A stretch of DNA of 64,000 nt from Roseobacter sp. (GTDB lineage Bacteria; Pseudomonadota; Alphaproteobacteria; Rhodobacterales; Rhodobacteraceae), in the NCBI GenBank assembly GCA_015665415.1, contig JADFAE010000010.1:310001-374000 (forward strand), written 5' to 3'. Positions 17,881 to 26,959 of this stretch are shown one piece after another (the stretch's first letter is position 1; each line of letters opens with the position of its first letter). The translations under genes were made by a program, and so were the position numbers. The notes under the pieces were generated by a model. The model saw nothing but the letters and a program-made list of their open reading frames with translations. It had not been told where the DNA came from and did no database searches.

Positions 17881-18762
17881 ATGAGCGACAAAAACTACAT
17901 CCCGCCAAAAGTCTGGACCTGGGAACAGGAAAGTGGCGGCCGGTTCGCCTCAATCAACCGCCCCATCTCCGGGGCCACCCACGACAAGGAACTGCCGGTC
18001 GGCAAACACCCGTTTCAGCTATATTCTCTGGCCACGCCCAATGGCGTCAAGGTCACCGTGATGCTGGAAGAGCTGCTGGCCAAGGGTCACAGCGGGGCCG
18101 AATATGACGCTTGGCTGATCAATATCGGTGAGGGGGAACAGTTCGGCTCTGATTTTGTCGCCATCAACCCCAACTCAAAGATCCCGGCCTTACATGACCG
18201 CAGCGGCGAGACGCCGCAGCGGGTGTTTGAATCCGGCTCCATTCTGATGCATCTGGCCGAGAAATTTGGGGAATTCCTACCCTCAGAGGGCTCAGCGCGT
18301 ACCGAGGTGATGAACTGGCTGTTCTGGCAGATGGGCAGCGCCCCCTATCTGGGCGGCGGCTTTGGCCATTTCTACGCCTATGCCCCGGAAAAATGGCAAT
18401 ACCCCATCGACCGGTTCGCCATGGAGGCCAAACGGCAGCTGGATGTTCTGGACCGGCAGTTGGCCGAGAACCGCTATATCGCCGGAGAGGAGTACAGCAT
18501 TGCCGATATCGCAATCTGGCCCTGGTATGGCCAGCTGGTGCTGGGACGGCTTTATGAGGCAGCTGAATTCCTTGATGTGGAGAGCTACGAACATGTGCTG
18601 CGTTGGGCAAAGGAGATTGATGCCCGCCCCGCCGTCAGCCGCGGGCGCATGGTGAACCGGGCCTTCGGTGCCTTGGAGACCCAACTGCGCGAACGTCACG
18701 ATGCCGGTGATTTCGAAACCCACACCCAGGACAAACTGGAACCCGCTGAAGAGACCAGTTGA
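17881..18762 (+). CDS. yghU: Glutathione S-transferase, YghU type
   Basis: A 293-residue cytosolic protein of the Nu-class GST group. YghU-type features are the long N-terminal extension (SDKNYIPPKVWTWE, then SINRPISGATHDKELP), the thioredoxin-fold motif YSLATPNGVKVTVMLEELL, and the all-helical C-terminal domain with YSIADIAIWPWYG. YghU binds two glutathiones and reduces organic peroxides and disulfides. The ATG at 17881 matches the family N-terminus; an earlier in-frame start is left out. A second GST-family gene, broken, lies just downstream. Confidence 0.93.
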   Translation: MSDKNYIPPKVWTWEQESGGRFASINRPISGATHDKELPVGKHPFQLYSLATPNGVKVTVMLEELLAKGHSGAEYDAWLINIGEGEQFGSDFVAINPNSKIPALHDRSGETPQRVFESGSILMHLAEKFGEFLPSEGSARTEVMNWLFWQMGSAPYLGGGFGHFYAYAPEKWQYPIDRFAMEAKRQLDVLDRQLAENRYIAGEEYSIADIAIWPWYGQLVLGRLYEAAEFLDVESYEHVLRWAKEIDARPAVSRGRMVNRAFGALETQLRERHDAGDFETHTQDKLEPAEETS

Positions 18763-18778
18763 AGCCAGACAGGCCAAA

Positions 18779-18858
18779 GGCTCCCGCGCCCAGGCGCGTT
18801 TCGGCATAGCCGAAACGCGCCAATGGCCTTGGGCCAGGCACTGCGCCTTGGCGCAGTG
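18779..18858. repeat. GGCTCCCGCGCC repeat family, copy C, with two hairpins
   Basis: After YghU comes GGCTCCCGCGCCC, then a perfect 13-bp hairpin (GGCGCGTTTCGGC ata GCCGAAACGCGCC, 18793-18821), GGCCTTGGGC, and a 9-bp hairpin (CACTGCGCC tt GGCGCAGTG, 18839-18858). The opening and the GGCCTTGGGC core match the copy at 39099. The rest of the 324-bp gap to 19086 shows no gene. Confidence 0.7.
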
Positions 18859-19086
18859 CGGCACCGCAGAACTCAAATGCCGTGCCAATAATCGCCCGCG
18901 ATATGTGCCAGTTATGCAGCGGGAGAGCACCCCGAATCCGATCACAGCCCCCATTTATGCCTGACAGCCGATCTTTGGGACTCGCCAGAAAAACTGCGGC
19001 GCATCCAGCGCCCTTTTCAAGTCTAATTCACGCCCAGTGTTATAGACCTGGTGTCTTACGCTGCCGTACTGCAGATCGCTGCGGCA

Positions 19087-20011
19087 TTAGAGCCCTTCCC
19101 GGCTCTCCCAGTCGATACAGGGCTGCTGAGCGACAATTCCATGAGGGTTGTGACTGCCGTCATTGACATAATAGCCAAATCGGATCTGATCGAAATCAAC
19201 GGTCTCCTTGATGCCGGGCATTTGGTAGATGCGCCGGGTAAACCGCCAAAGCAGCGGATAATCGACCAGACGTTTTCGCGAACAGCGAAAATGCGTTGCA
19301 TAAACGGTGTCAAACCTCACAAGGGTTGCAAATAGCCTGATGTCAGCCTGCGTGAGCGTCGGTCCAAACAGAAACATCTGGCCCGTCAGCCGCTGCTCCA
19401 ATTCATCCATGGTGGTGAAAACAGTCTCTACGGCCTCATCATATTCTTCCTGTCGTTGCGACTTGCCGGCGCGATAGACCGCATTGGAAAGCCCGTCAAA
19501 TATCCGCCGTGTCAGGGCTTCGACCTCCTCCAGCCGCTCCGCCGGGCGCAGGCAGACGGCCGTACTCACATCATCAAAAATCGTGAGAATATCCGCAGAG
19601 GAGTTCGACAGGATCTTTTGGGTTATTGTGTCCCACAAAACAGGCACGGTGGCGCGCCCGGTATAAGCCGCAACAGTCGCCGTGTAGAATTGGTGCAGAT
19701 GCTGAACTTCAGACCGGTTTGGAAGTGGGCCGCCGGGCAACAGGCCATAGCCTTCGACGCGCGCCCCCCCCCGCCCACTGAATGCTGATGGCATCCTTCA
19801 ACCCAGCAAGAACCAGTGCAATGACTGCTGCATGAGACCAGGGGCAGCTCGCCGAGGCAATAAGACAGACCCGATTGGTTTCGCAGATCAATTGTTTCAG
19901 CCCCGGCCCATCAACACGGGTTGCAAGAGCGCTCATTTCCCGGCGATAGGTTCCCGAAACCATCGATTGGTCGGCCCGATCGTCCCAAACCCCATCAACC
20001 AACATACCCAT
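19087..20011 (-). pseudogene. Glutathionyl-hydroquinone reductase (YqjG/ECM4-like), frameshifted at a G9 tract
   Basis: Two overlapping frames on the minus strand together encode one Xi-class GST of about 307 residues. The 5' part (from ATG 20011, after a GGGAGAG site) has MLVDGVWDD and the catalytic-cysteine motif SCPWSHA. The 3' part carries GYGLLPGGP and the helical domain with QADIRLFATLVRFD and the PLLWRFTRRIYQMPGI region. The break falls at nine consecutive C on the plus strand (19764-19772). Removing one base joins the frames. The enzyme family reduces glutathionyl-hydroquinones. It could be a pseudogene, a phase-variable gene or a sequencing error. The motif is CPWS rather than the usual CPWA, and the following Arg is absent. 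Confidence 0.82.
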
Positions 20012-20370
20012 TCTGATCTCTCCCTGTTGCGCTATGACGCCAATTGTGAACGAGACCTAGCCATTCAAGTGCCGTGAAGACAGGCCAAAAAGCCCTGGTC
20101 CGTGCAGGCGCACAGCAGCCCAGTCCGGCATATGGCCCGTTTCATCGGCATCTGAGAGTCGATCTCGAGCCCGCAGCCCGGCACCACCCGCGAAACACCA
20201 TCTGGCAACCGGCGGCGGAAAACACAACAAGGCATCTCTGGCGTTTGCGGAGCACACCGCAGCCAGTCCCCGCGCCGCGCCCAGCGCGGCGCCCGGCCCA
20301 ACGGGGGAGGATCAATCTTTGATTGCTCCGAGACGGGCGGGAGCCCCCCCCTTCAGCCATCTCCACAGGG
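20012..20370. repeat. Intergenic region with GGCTCCCGCGCC-family repeat, copy D
   Basis: This 359-bp stretch has no convincing gene. It contains a perfect 9-bp hairpin (GCGCCGCGC cca GCGCGGCGC, 20272-20292), then GCCCAACGGGGGAGG, a small palindrome ATCAA tct TTGAT (20311-20323), and GACGGGCGGGAGCCCC (20332-20347). The CCCAACGGG and GACGGGCGGGAG blocks also occur, in the same order, in the copy at 39099-39236. Confidence 0.6.
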
Positions 20371-21222
20371 CTACTTCAAGATCGGCGGCGCGTCCGGGTC
20401 CCCCCCCGGGATCTTGGGTTGATACAGCTTTGGCATCTCCGGTTGCGGCAGATCGAACCGCAGACCAACGCGCGCCAGGGCTGCAGCCATCTGATCCGAA
20501 GCCGCAAAAAAGCCGACATCCAGCGCGCCGGCCTCGATGCCCGAAAAGGTCAGGGCCTCATTCACCGCCCGCGCCAGTGCAGCTTCGGCCTCTGGCTGGG
20601 CCGCAACAAAGCCCAACAGATGCCCCTGACCTCCGCCCTGATAGCGCAGCCCCACCAGATAGGCCGAACCCGCCAGCCCGCCTGCGGTTGCCAGCTTGGC
20701 ATCAAGCGCCGTCAACAACACCTCCGGCAGGCCGGTGGGCGGCAATATTTCCTCGATGGCCGCCTCCACCTGATCAGGTCCGTTCTGCAGGGTCGCCTGC
20801 AGCCAGTCCACCGCCTCGGAGGCCAGCAGGGTCGAGGAACTGGCAACCTCGAGGTTGATGCCCATCCCGATCCCCTGCCCGGCCAGCATCTCAACGATAC
20901 CTCGCCCGGCCAAGCCGGCATAGGGCACCGCACGACCGGCAAATTGTGCCAGACGGTCCTCACGGTCGAAGGCCAGCACAAAACGGCCCTCCGGCGTCTC
21001 AAACAGTTCCGGTGCGATGCGGTCCCCTTCGGCCTCACGGCTCAGCATCAGGAACAGCTCGCTATCTGCCAAACGTTCATAAAAGCGCAGCCGCAAAGCA
21101 TCATCCTGGGGCGCGGCCTGCATCAAAGCATGGGCCTGATCCAACACGGTCGGTGACGACGCGGCGTCTGCTTGTGGTGCCCCGTCCAGCTCCCGCCCAT
21201 CCTCTGGGATTGTCTCGCTCAT
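20371..21222 (-). CDS. SseB-family protein
   Basis: A 283-residue soluble protein with the SseB N-terminal domain pattern. A helix (DQAHALMQAAPQDDALRLRFYERL) leads to LFLMLSREAEGD, then FVLAFDREDRLAQFAG and LAGRGIVEMLAGQGIGMGIN. The C-terminal part resembles SseB C-terminal domains. SseB proteins are described as enhancers of serine sensitivity, with no defined biochemistry. The start ATG at 21222 overlaps the stop of the upstream uracil-DNA-glycosylase-like gene by one base (TGATG), so the two are translationally coupled. Confidence 0.82.
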   Translation of the reverse strand: MSETIPEDGRELDGAPQADAASSPTVLDQAHALMQAAPQDDALRLRFYERLADSELFLMLSREAEGDRIAPELFETPEGRFVLAFDREDRLAQFAGRAVPYAGLAGRGIVEMLAGQGIGMGINLEVASSSTLLASEAVDWLQATLQNGPDQVEAAIEEILPPTGLPEVLLTALDAKLATAGGLAGSAYLVGLRYQGGGQGHLLGFVAAQPEAEAALARAVNEALTFSGIEAGALDVGFFAASDQMAAALARVGLRFDLPQPEMPKLYQPKIPGGDPDAPPILK

Positions 21223-21809
21223 CACGTCAGCTCCTTTACCCGCCCCCGCAGCACTGGCAACAGCTCTGCTTCGAACCAGGGATTCCGTTTCAACCACCCG
21301 GTATTGCGCCAAGACGGATGAGGCAAGGGAAACAGCCGCGGCGCATGGTCCCGCCAGGCCTTAACCACGTCGGTCATCGGAGCCTTGCGCCCCAAATGAA
21401 AGCTTTGCGCATAACCGCCAACCAGTACTGTAAGTTCGATATCAGGCAGCGCCTGCATTACAGCAGCGTGCCAGGTCCGCGCGCAGATCGGCGGCGGCGG
21501 CAGATCTGACTTCGTGGCGTCATAGCCCGGGAAACAAAAGGCCATGGGCACAATAGCCACCACATCCTGATCGTAGAACTGCGCCGCCTCCAGGCCAAGC
21601 CAGCCGCGCAGCCGATCCCCGGATGGGTCCGTAAAGGGTTTGCCGCTGTTGTGCACCCGCAGGCCCGGTGCCTGCCCCGCTATCAGGATACGCGCCTGGG
21701 GTTGAAACCAGACAACAGGTCGGGGTTCATGCGCGCTCTGGGTGGCGGCGAACCGATCCGCGCACAGCCTGCACGCCTGGATTTGCGTTCCTATGCCCTG
21801 ATCCTGCAT
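21222..21809 (-). CDS. Uracil-DNA glycosylase family protein
   Basis: A 195-residue protein of the UDG superfamily. Motif I appears as GQAPGLRVHNSGKPF, followed by SGDRLRGWLG, and motif II as PHPSWRNTGW near the C-terminus. A CRLC element near the N-terminus recalls the start of family-4/5-like UDGs, but I do not see four clear iron-sulfur cysteines. Predicted to remove uracil or a related base from DNA. The ATG at 21809 follows AAGGGGGGAC directly; the longer upstream frame is less likely. It is coupled to the SseB gene. Confidence 0.82.
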   Translation of the reverse strand: MQDQGIGTQIQACRLCADRFAATQSAHEPRPVVWFQPQARILIAGQAPGLRVHNSGKPFTDPSGDRLRGWLGLEAAQFYDQDVVAIVPMAFCFPGYDATKSDLPPPPICARTWHAAVMQALPDIELTVLVGGYAQSFHLGRKAPMTDVVKAWRDHAPRLFPLPHPSWRNTGWLKRNPWFEAELLPVLRGRVKELT

Positions 21810-21954
21810 GTCCCCCCTTTCTTGAGACCAACCGATGTGCGCCCAGCCAATATAGTTGGCCCCATCACAGCCATTGTTTCCAAACGAAATACAGTTAAAA
21901 CGGTTCCCGAGGATAGTTTCCAGCAGGATCGAGACCGCGGCCAGCCTCAAATGG

Positions 21955-21995
21955 TTAATGATCTATTGAGATTTTATGCCATAATTCGACATAAT
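21955..21995 (+). promoter_or_regulatory. Candidate promoter of the polysaccharide operon with CtrA-like site
   Basis: In the A/T-rich part of the 350-bp gap before kpsT, TTGAGA (21966-21971) and CATAAT (21990-21995) are 18 bases apart. A TTAA-N7-TTGA element (21955-21969), seven of eight bases of the CtrA consensus TTAA-N7-TTAA, overlaps the -35. A 5' leader of about 155 bases would follow. These are pattern matches only. Confidence 0.4.
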
Positions 21996-22159
21996 AAAGC
22001 CCAAATCAAAGCCCATACCCTTAACATTCATGGGATATTCCTTAGTCCCGACACCCAAAGGCTTCCCGCGAGGGAGCAGCAGATCAAAGCCTGGATCAAC
22101 CCGGCACCGACCCCACCGGCCCCAAATCAATTGGGCCACAGGCAACAGCGGAACAAGCG

Positions 22160-22819
22160 ATGCTTGAGTTTGAAAATGTCAGCAAGTCCTTCTGGACCGG
22201 GACGCAGCGCAAGGTCATTCTGGACCAGGTGTCCTTTCGGGTTGAACTCGGCAAATCTCTTGGCATCCTGGCCCCAAACGGCACCGGCAAGACCACGCTG
22301 ATCAACATGATGGCGGGGCTGGAAAAGCCGGACGAAGGCGAAATTCGCCGCGGTGCCAAGATTTCCTTTCCGCTTGGCTTCATGGGTGGGGTCATAAGTC
22401 GCCTGTCCGCTCTGGCCAATTGCCGCTATATCGCCAACCTCTACGGGTTGGACCCCGATTACGTCGAAGCCTATTGCCGCTGGCTTTGTGGGTTGGGCGA
22501 ATATTTCGACCAGCCGATCGGAACATATTCCTCGGGCATGCGGGCGCGGTTCAGCTTTTCGTTGATGCTGGCGCTGGATTTCGACATCTATCTGATTGAC
22601 GAAGGCATGCCCTCCACCACCGATATGGAATTCAACAAGAAGGCCGGCGCAATCCTGCAGGAGCGCTTGCAAACCACCACCATCATCATCGTCTCGCATC
22701 AGGCCAAGACGTTGGAAAAATTCGCCCGCTCTGCCGCAGTATTGCTGGACGGGCATTTGCACCTGTTTGAAACCTTGGAAGAAGCGAAGCAGCTCTATGA
22801 CTATCAAACCCAAGGCTAG
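22160..22819 (+). CDS. kpsT: Capsular polysaccharide ABC exporter, ATP-binding subunit (KpsT-like)
   Basis: A 219-residue ATPase of the polysaccharide exporter type. The Walker A region is APNGTGKTT; the first Gly of the consensus is Ala. The signature is the capsule-type YSSGMRARFSFSL instead of LSGGQ, Walker B is IYLIDE, and the H-loop is VSH. With a KpsM permease it would drive export of a lipid-anchored polysaccharide across the inner membrane, but no KpsM gene is in this window. It overlaps the kpsE start by 23 bases. Confidence 0.9.
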   Translation: MLEFENVSKSFWTGTQRKVILDQVSFRVELGKSLGILAPNGTGKTTLINMMAGLEKPDEGEIRRGAKISFPLGFMGGVISRLSALANCRYIANLYGLDPDYVEAYCRWLCGLGEYFDQPIGTYSSGMRARFSFSLMLALDFDIYLIDEGMPSTTDMEFNKKAGAILQERLQTTTIIIVSHQAKTLEKFARSAAVLLDGHLHLFETLEEAKQLYDYQTQG

Positions 22820-24503
22820 GAAGTTCCGAATTCGCCGCAACCCGGCCAGCCCAGACAGCGGCGCCGTTGCCGCACCCGTGGCCGCACCTGAGGCCGAAAG
22901 CAGCGCCTCGGCCGCCAGCGCCTCGGCCCGGCCCGTCTCTGCCCAGCCTGTTCCTGCCCAGCCTGTCTCCGCACCGACTGAGCCACAGGGACAACCGGCC
23001 ACCACGTCCACCGGGGCAGAGCCCAGCTTGTCCGGACAGGTCAGCTCAGCACGTGAAACCCGGCTGGAAACCGACATCGAGGTGATCCGGCGCGAAGGGC
23101 TCACTGGTCGGCAGCTCAGGATGGCGCGCCGCGTGGCGCAAAAGCACAACCTGCCTGCAACCTCGGATTTTGACGCCGTCCGCTTGTTGCGCGAAAAGGG
23201 CATCGACCCGTTCAAACGCGCCAATATGCTCGAGCTGGTGGTACCGCAGAACAAGGCGCAGCCGGACAATATTCCTGCAGCCGGCAATCGGGTCCAACTG
23301 CCGCAGACCGTGCCGGTTGCAAAGACCAGCCTGCCCTCCACCGAACTAAGTCCGGTCGAGAAACGCAACCGCGAAATTCAGGAAATCCAGCGCGACATCG
23401 CCGCGCGACGCCGCCGCAAGATGGTACTGCTGTTTGGGCGGCTGGCCTTTTTTGTCATGCTGCCAACCCTGATCACCGGCTATTTCTTCTATATGGTTGC
23501 AACCCCTATGTATGCGACCAAATCCGAGTTCCTGGTGCTCAAGGCGGATGGTGCAGGCGCGGTCAGCGGCTTGCTCAGTGGGACGCAATTTGCCACCAGC
23601 CAGGATTCCATCGCGGTTCAGGGCTATTTGCAATCCAAGGGCGCGATGCTGCGGCTGGACCAGGAACTGGGATTCAAGTCCCACTTTACCCAGGATTGGA
23701 TCGACCCCATTCAGCGGCTCAACCCCAATCCCACCAACGAAGAGGCCTACAAGACCTATTCGCGCAACGTGAAGATCGGCTATGATCCCACCGAAGGCGT
23801 GGTGCGCATGGAAGTCTCGGCCGCCGACCCAGAGGTCTCGGCCGAATTCTCCCGCCGCCTCATCAGCTATGCCCAGGACGAGGTAAACCAGCTGTCCGAA
23901 CAAAAGCGCACGGATCAGGTGAGTGAATCCGAAGCCGCGCTTGAACTGGCCGAGGCCAAGCGGCGCGATGCCCAGCGGCGGTTGGTGGAATTGCAGCAGG
24001 ATGGGATGGTTCTGGATCCTGAAGGCGTCATTCTCTCCCTGCGCTCGCAAATCAACACCTTCGAAGTCCAACTGCAACAAAAAGAACTGGAACTGGCCGC
24101 CCTGAACGACAACACCCGCCCCAATCGGGCCAAGGTCGACGGGGTGGAGGCCGATATCAATCGGCTCAAGAATGTCATTGCGCGACTGAATGACCGGATG
24201 ACCGATGCCTCGGAAGGCGAAAACTCGCTTGCAAATCACCGGGTGCAAATTCAGATGGCCCAGGCCGATCTGGCAACCCGTGATCTGATGCTGCAATCGG
24301 CTTTGCAGCAAGTGGAATCGACCCGCATGGAGGCCAACCGTCAGGTGCGCTATCTGACCACCGCCGTCGCCCCGGTGGCCAGTCAGGAACCCACCTATCC
24401 GCGCAAGTTCGAAAATACGATTTTGGCATTCCTGATCTTTTCCGGTATCTACCTGTTGTGTTCACTCACAGCATCCATTCTCCGGGAACAGGTTTCGTCT
24501 TAA
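22797..24503 (+). CDS. kpsE: Capsule polysaccharide export inner-membrane protein (KpsE-like)
   Basis: A 568-residue polysaccharide co-polymerase-type protein. Residues 1 to about 75 are Pro/Ala/Gln-rich with imperfect QPV(S/P)AP repeats. A basic helical segment follows (GLTGRQLRMARRVAQKHNL). A transmembrane helix lies near residues 215-240 (FFVMLPTLITGYFFYMV), then a long periplasmic coiled coil, then a second helix close to the C-terminus (FLIFSGIYLLC). Canonical KpsE is near 380 residues, so the N-terminal cytoplasmic extension is unusual. The start overlaps kpsT, and kdsA follows after 3 bases. Confidence 0.88.
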   Translation: MTIKPKARKFRIRRNPASPDSGAVAAPVAAPEAESSASAASASARPVSAQPVPAQPVSAPTEPQGQPATTSTGAEPSLSGQVSSARETRLETDIEVIRREGLTGRQLRMARRVAQKHNLPATSDFDAVRLLREKGIDPFKRANMLELVVPQNKAQPDNIPAAGNRVQLPQTVPVAKTSLPSTELSPVEKRNREIQEIQRDIAARRRRKMVLLFGRLAFFVMLPTLITGYFFYMVATPMYATKSEFLVLKADGAGAVSGLLSGTQFATSQDSIAVQGYLQSKGAMLRLDQELGFKSHFTQDWIDPIQRLNPNPTNEEAYKTYSRNVKIGYDPTEGVVRMEVSAADPEVSAEFSRRLISYAQDEVNQLSEQKRTDQVSESEAALELAEAKRRDAQRRLVELQQDGMVLDPEGVILSLRSQINTFEVQLQQKELELAALNDNTRPNRAKVDGVEADINRLKNVIARLNDRMTDASEGENSLANHRVQIQMAQADLATRDLMLQSALQQVESTRMEANRQVRYLTTAVAPVASQEPTYPRKFENTILAFLIFSGIYLLCSLTASILREQVSS

Positions 24504-24506
24504 GCC

Positions 24507-25340
24507 ATGAAAAACATCCAAATCGCCGATCTCAACATCGGCAATGACCGCCCCTTGACCATCATTGCAGGCCCCTGCCAGCTGGAGAGCGCAGATCATG
24601 CGCAAATGCTGGCTGGCCGTCTGAAAGAGGCCTGCGAGGCCGCAGGTGCGCAGTATATTTTCAAGGCTTCCTACGACAAGGCCAACCGCACCTCGATCAA
24701 AGGCGTGCGAGGCCCGGGCATGGAGGACGGCCTGAAAATGCTGGAAAGCGTGCGCGATACCATCGGCGTACCGGTGTTGACGGATGTCCATACCGCCGAG
24801 CAGTGCTCTGTGGTTGCTGAGGTCTGTGATGTCCTGCAGATCCCCGCACTGCTGTGCCGTCAGACAGATCTGCTGCTCGCCGCGGCGAAAACCGGCAAGG
24901 CGATCAATGTCAAAAAGGGACAGTTTCTCGCCCCCTGGGACATGGCCAATATCGTGGCCAAGCTGGAAAGCGCCGGCAATACCAACATCCTGCTGACCGA
25001 GCGGGGCACCTCTTTTGGATACAATGCCCTGGTTGCAGATATGCGGTCGCTGCCGCAGATGGCGCAGACCGGCTATCCCGTGGTCATGGATGCCACCCAT
25101 TCGGTGCAACAACCCGCAGCCCTGGGCGGCTCGACCGGCGGACAACGCGAATTTGCCCCGGTAATGGCCCGCGCTGCTGCCGCCATCGGTGTGGCCGCGA
25201 TCTTTATCGAAACCCATGAAGATCCGGACCAATCCCCATCAGACGGTCCTAACATGATTTACCTGGATCAAATGCCCGCTCTGATTGAAACCCTGATGCA
25301 ATTTGATAGGCTGGCAAAAGCCAACCCAGTAGCGCTTTGA
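24507..25340 (+). CDS. kdsA: 3-deoxy-8-phosphooctulonate (Kdo-8-phosphate) synthase
   Basis: A 277-residue cytosolic TIM-barrel aldolase that condenses phosphoenolpyruvate with arabinose 5-phosphate to Kdo-8-phosphate. Recognisable motifs are AGPCQLES (residues 21-28), [12 protein letters not shown], the active-site stretch [12 protein letters not shown], and the C-terminal ETHEDPD. Kdo is needed for lipopolysaccharide and for the poly-Kdo linker of group 2 capsules, so its place behind kpsE fits capsule assembly. Its stop overlaps the frame of the next gene. Confidence 0.95.
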   Translation: MKNIQIADLNIGNDRPLTIIAGPCQLESADHAQMLAGRLKEACEAAGAQYIFKASYDKANRTSIKGVRGPGMEDGLKMLESVRDTIGVPVLTDVHTAEQCSVVAEVCDVLQIPALLCRQTDLLLAAAKTGKAINVKKGQFLAPWDMANIVAKLESAGNTNILLTERGTSFGYNALVADMRSLPQMAQTGYPVVMDATHSVQQPAALGGSTGGQREFAPVMARAAAAIGVAAIFIETHEDPDQSPSDGPNMIYLDQMPALIETLMQFDRLAKANPVAL

Positions 25341-25357
25341 CCCAAGGGATGAAAATT

Positions 25358-26854
25358 ATGATCAAGCCAGTTTCCCCGGTGTCTCCGAACACCTGGACCT
25401 TTTTGCGTGACCCGATGATCACCCCTACGGGCTTTCGCGAATATGACGCGCGCTGGAAATACCCCGAAGAAATCAACCTGCCCGGCATGACCGCTTTGGG
25501 CCTTGGCCTTGGCACCCAGATGCACCGCCGTGGCATCCCGCCCGTGATTGCCGTGGCCAATGACTACCGCGACTATTCTCTTGCGATCAAACAGGCGGTG
25601 ATCCTGGGCCTGATGCAGGCCGGCATCCAGGTCAAGGACATCGGCCCGGCGGTCTCGCCCATGGCCTATTTCGCCCAGTTCCACCTTGATGTGCCCGCCG
25701 TGGCCATGATCACCGCCAGCCACAATCCCAATGGCTGGACCGGGGTCAAGATGGGCTTTGAGCGCCCGCTGACCCATGGCCCCGACGAGATGTCGGAACT
25801 GCGCGATATCGTACTGAACGGCGAGACTGAAACCCGCCCCGGCGGCTCTTACGAGTTTGTCGACGGCGTCAAGGAAGCCTATCTCGACGATCTGGTGGGC
25901 GACTTCAAAATGAAGCGCAAGCTCAAGGTGGTCTGCGCCACCGGCAATGGCACGGCGTCGGCCTTTGGGCCGGAGCTGTTTGAGCGCATCGGTGTCGAAG
26001 TGGTGCCCAGCCACAATGAGCTCGACTACACTTTCCCGCATTACAACCCCAACCCCGAAGCCATGGAAATGTTGCATGACATGTCCGCCAGCGTCAAAGC
26101 CTCGGGCGCGGATATGGCTCTGGGGTTTGATGGCGATGGCGACCGCTGCGGCGTGGTGGATGACGAGGGCGAAGAGATTTTTGCCGACAAGGTAGGCGTC
26201 ATCATGGCGCGCGACCTAAGCAAGCTGCACCCCAATGCAACCTTTGTGGCAGATGTGAAATCCACCGGTTTGTTTGCCTCAGACCCTGAGCTGCAGAAGA
26301 ATGGGGTGACTGCCGATTATTGGAAGACCGGTCACAGCCATATGAAGCGCCGCGTCAAGGAAATCGGCGCGCTGGCCGGCTTTGAAAAATCCGGTCATTA
26401 CTTTCTGGCAGAGCCCATCGGGCGTGGCTATGACTGCGGCATGCGCGTGGCGGTCGAGATCTGCAAGCTGATGGACCGCAATCCCGATATGTCGATGTCA
26501 GACCTGCGAAAGGCCCTGCCCAAGACCTGGTCGACCCCGACGATGTCGCCCTATTGCGCCGATACAGAAAAATACAGCGTTCTCGATCGTTTGGTCGCAA
26601 AGCTGGTCGCCAAACACTCAGCCGGTGAGCAACTGGCGGGTCGCTCCATAAAGGAAGTCGTCACCGTAAACGGCGCCCGTGTCATTCTCGACAATGGCTC
26701 CTGGGGGCTGGTGCGCGCTTCATCGAACACGCCAAATCTGGTGGTGGTCTGTGAAAGCTCTGACAGCGAAGCGGAGATGCGCGCCATCTTTGCCGATATT
26801 GATGCGGTGATCCGCACCGAGCCGCTGGTAGGCGACTACGATCAGACGATCTGA
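25358..26854 (+). CDS. Phosphomannomutase/phosphoglucomutase
   Basis: A 498-residue alpha-D-phosphohexomutase. The phosphoserine is Ser121 in TASHNPNGW, the metal loop is DGDGD (residues 258-262), the sugar-binding loop contains EKSGHYF, and the C-terminal phosphate-binding loop contains RASSNTPN. It interconverts hexose 6- and 1-phosphates, feeding nucleotide-sugar synthesis for polysaccharide. The ATG at 25358 has AAGGGA 8 bases upstream; a nearer upstream ATG (25349) lacks proper spacing. It is the last gene of the polysaccharide operon. Whether mannose or glucose is preferred is not decidable. Confidence 0.92.
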   Translation: MIKPVSPVSPNTWTFLRDPMITPTGFREYDARWKYPEEINLPGMTALGLGLGTQMHRRGIPPVIAVANDYRDYSLAIKQAVILGLMQAGIQVKDIGPAVSPMAYFAQFHLDVPAVAMITASHNPNGWTGVKMGFERPLTHGPDEMSELRDIVLNGETETRPGGSYEFVDGVKEAYLDDLVGDFKMKRKLKVVCATGNGTASAFGPELFERIGVEVVPSHNELDYTFPHYNPNPEAMEMLHDMSASVKASGADMALGFDGDGDRCGVVDDEGEEIFADKVGVIMARDLSKLHPNATFVADVKSTGLFASDPELQKNGVTADYWKTGHSHMKRRVKEIGALAGFEKSGHYFLAEPIGRGYDCGMRVAVEICKLMDRNPDMSMSDLRKALPKTWSTPTMSPYCADTEKYSVLDRLVAKLVAKHSAGEQLAGRSIKEVVTVNGARVILDNGSWGLVRASSNTPNLVVVCESSDSEAEMRAIFADIDAVIRTEPLVGDYDQTI

Positions 26855-26900
26855 TCAACAGCCTTGGCGATCAGATCCAATTTTGGTCTAGAATGACATA

Positions 26901-26927
26901 GGCCCGCCATTGGCGGGCCTTTTCTTT
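26901..26927 (+). terminator. Rho-independent terminator of the polysaccharide operon
   Basis: A perfect 8-bp stem (GGCCCGCC att GGCGGGCC) is followed by TTTTCTTTT, 47 bases after the phosphohexomutase stop. Confidence 0.9.
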
Positions 26928-26959
26928 TGCTTCAACCACTTAGGACCGCAAGGAAGGGT

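Noticed and set aside
20305-20325. Possible FNR site near ATCAA...TTGAT
   Set aside because: The half-sites are in the reverse order with a 3-base spacer, and it lies inside a repeat rather than a promoter.
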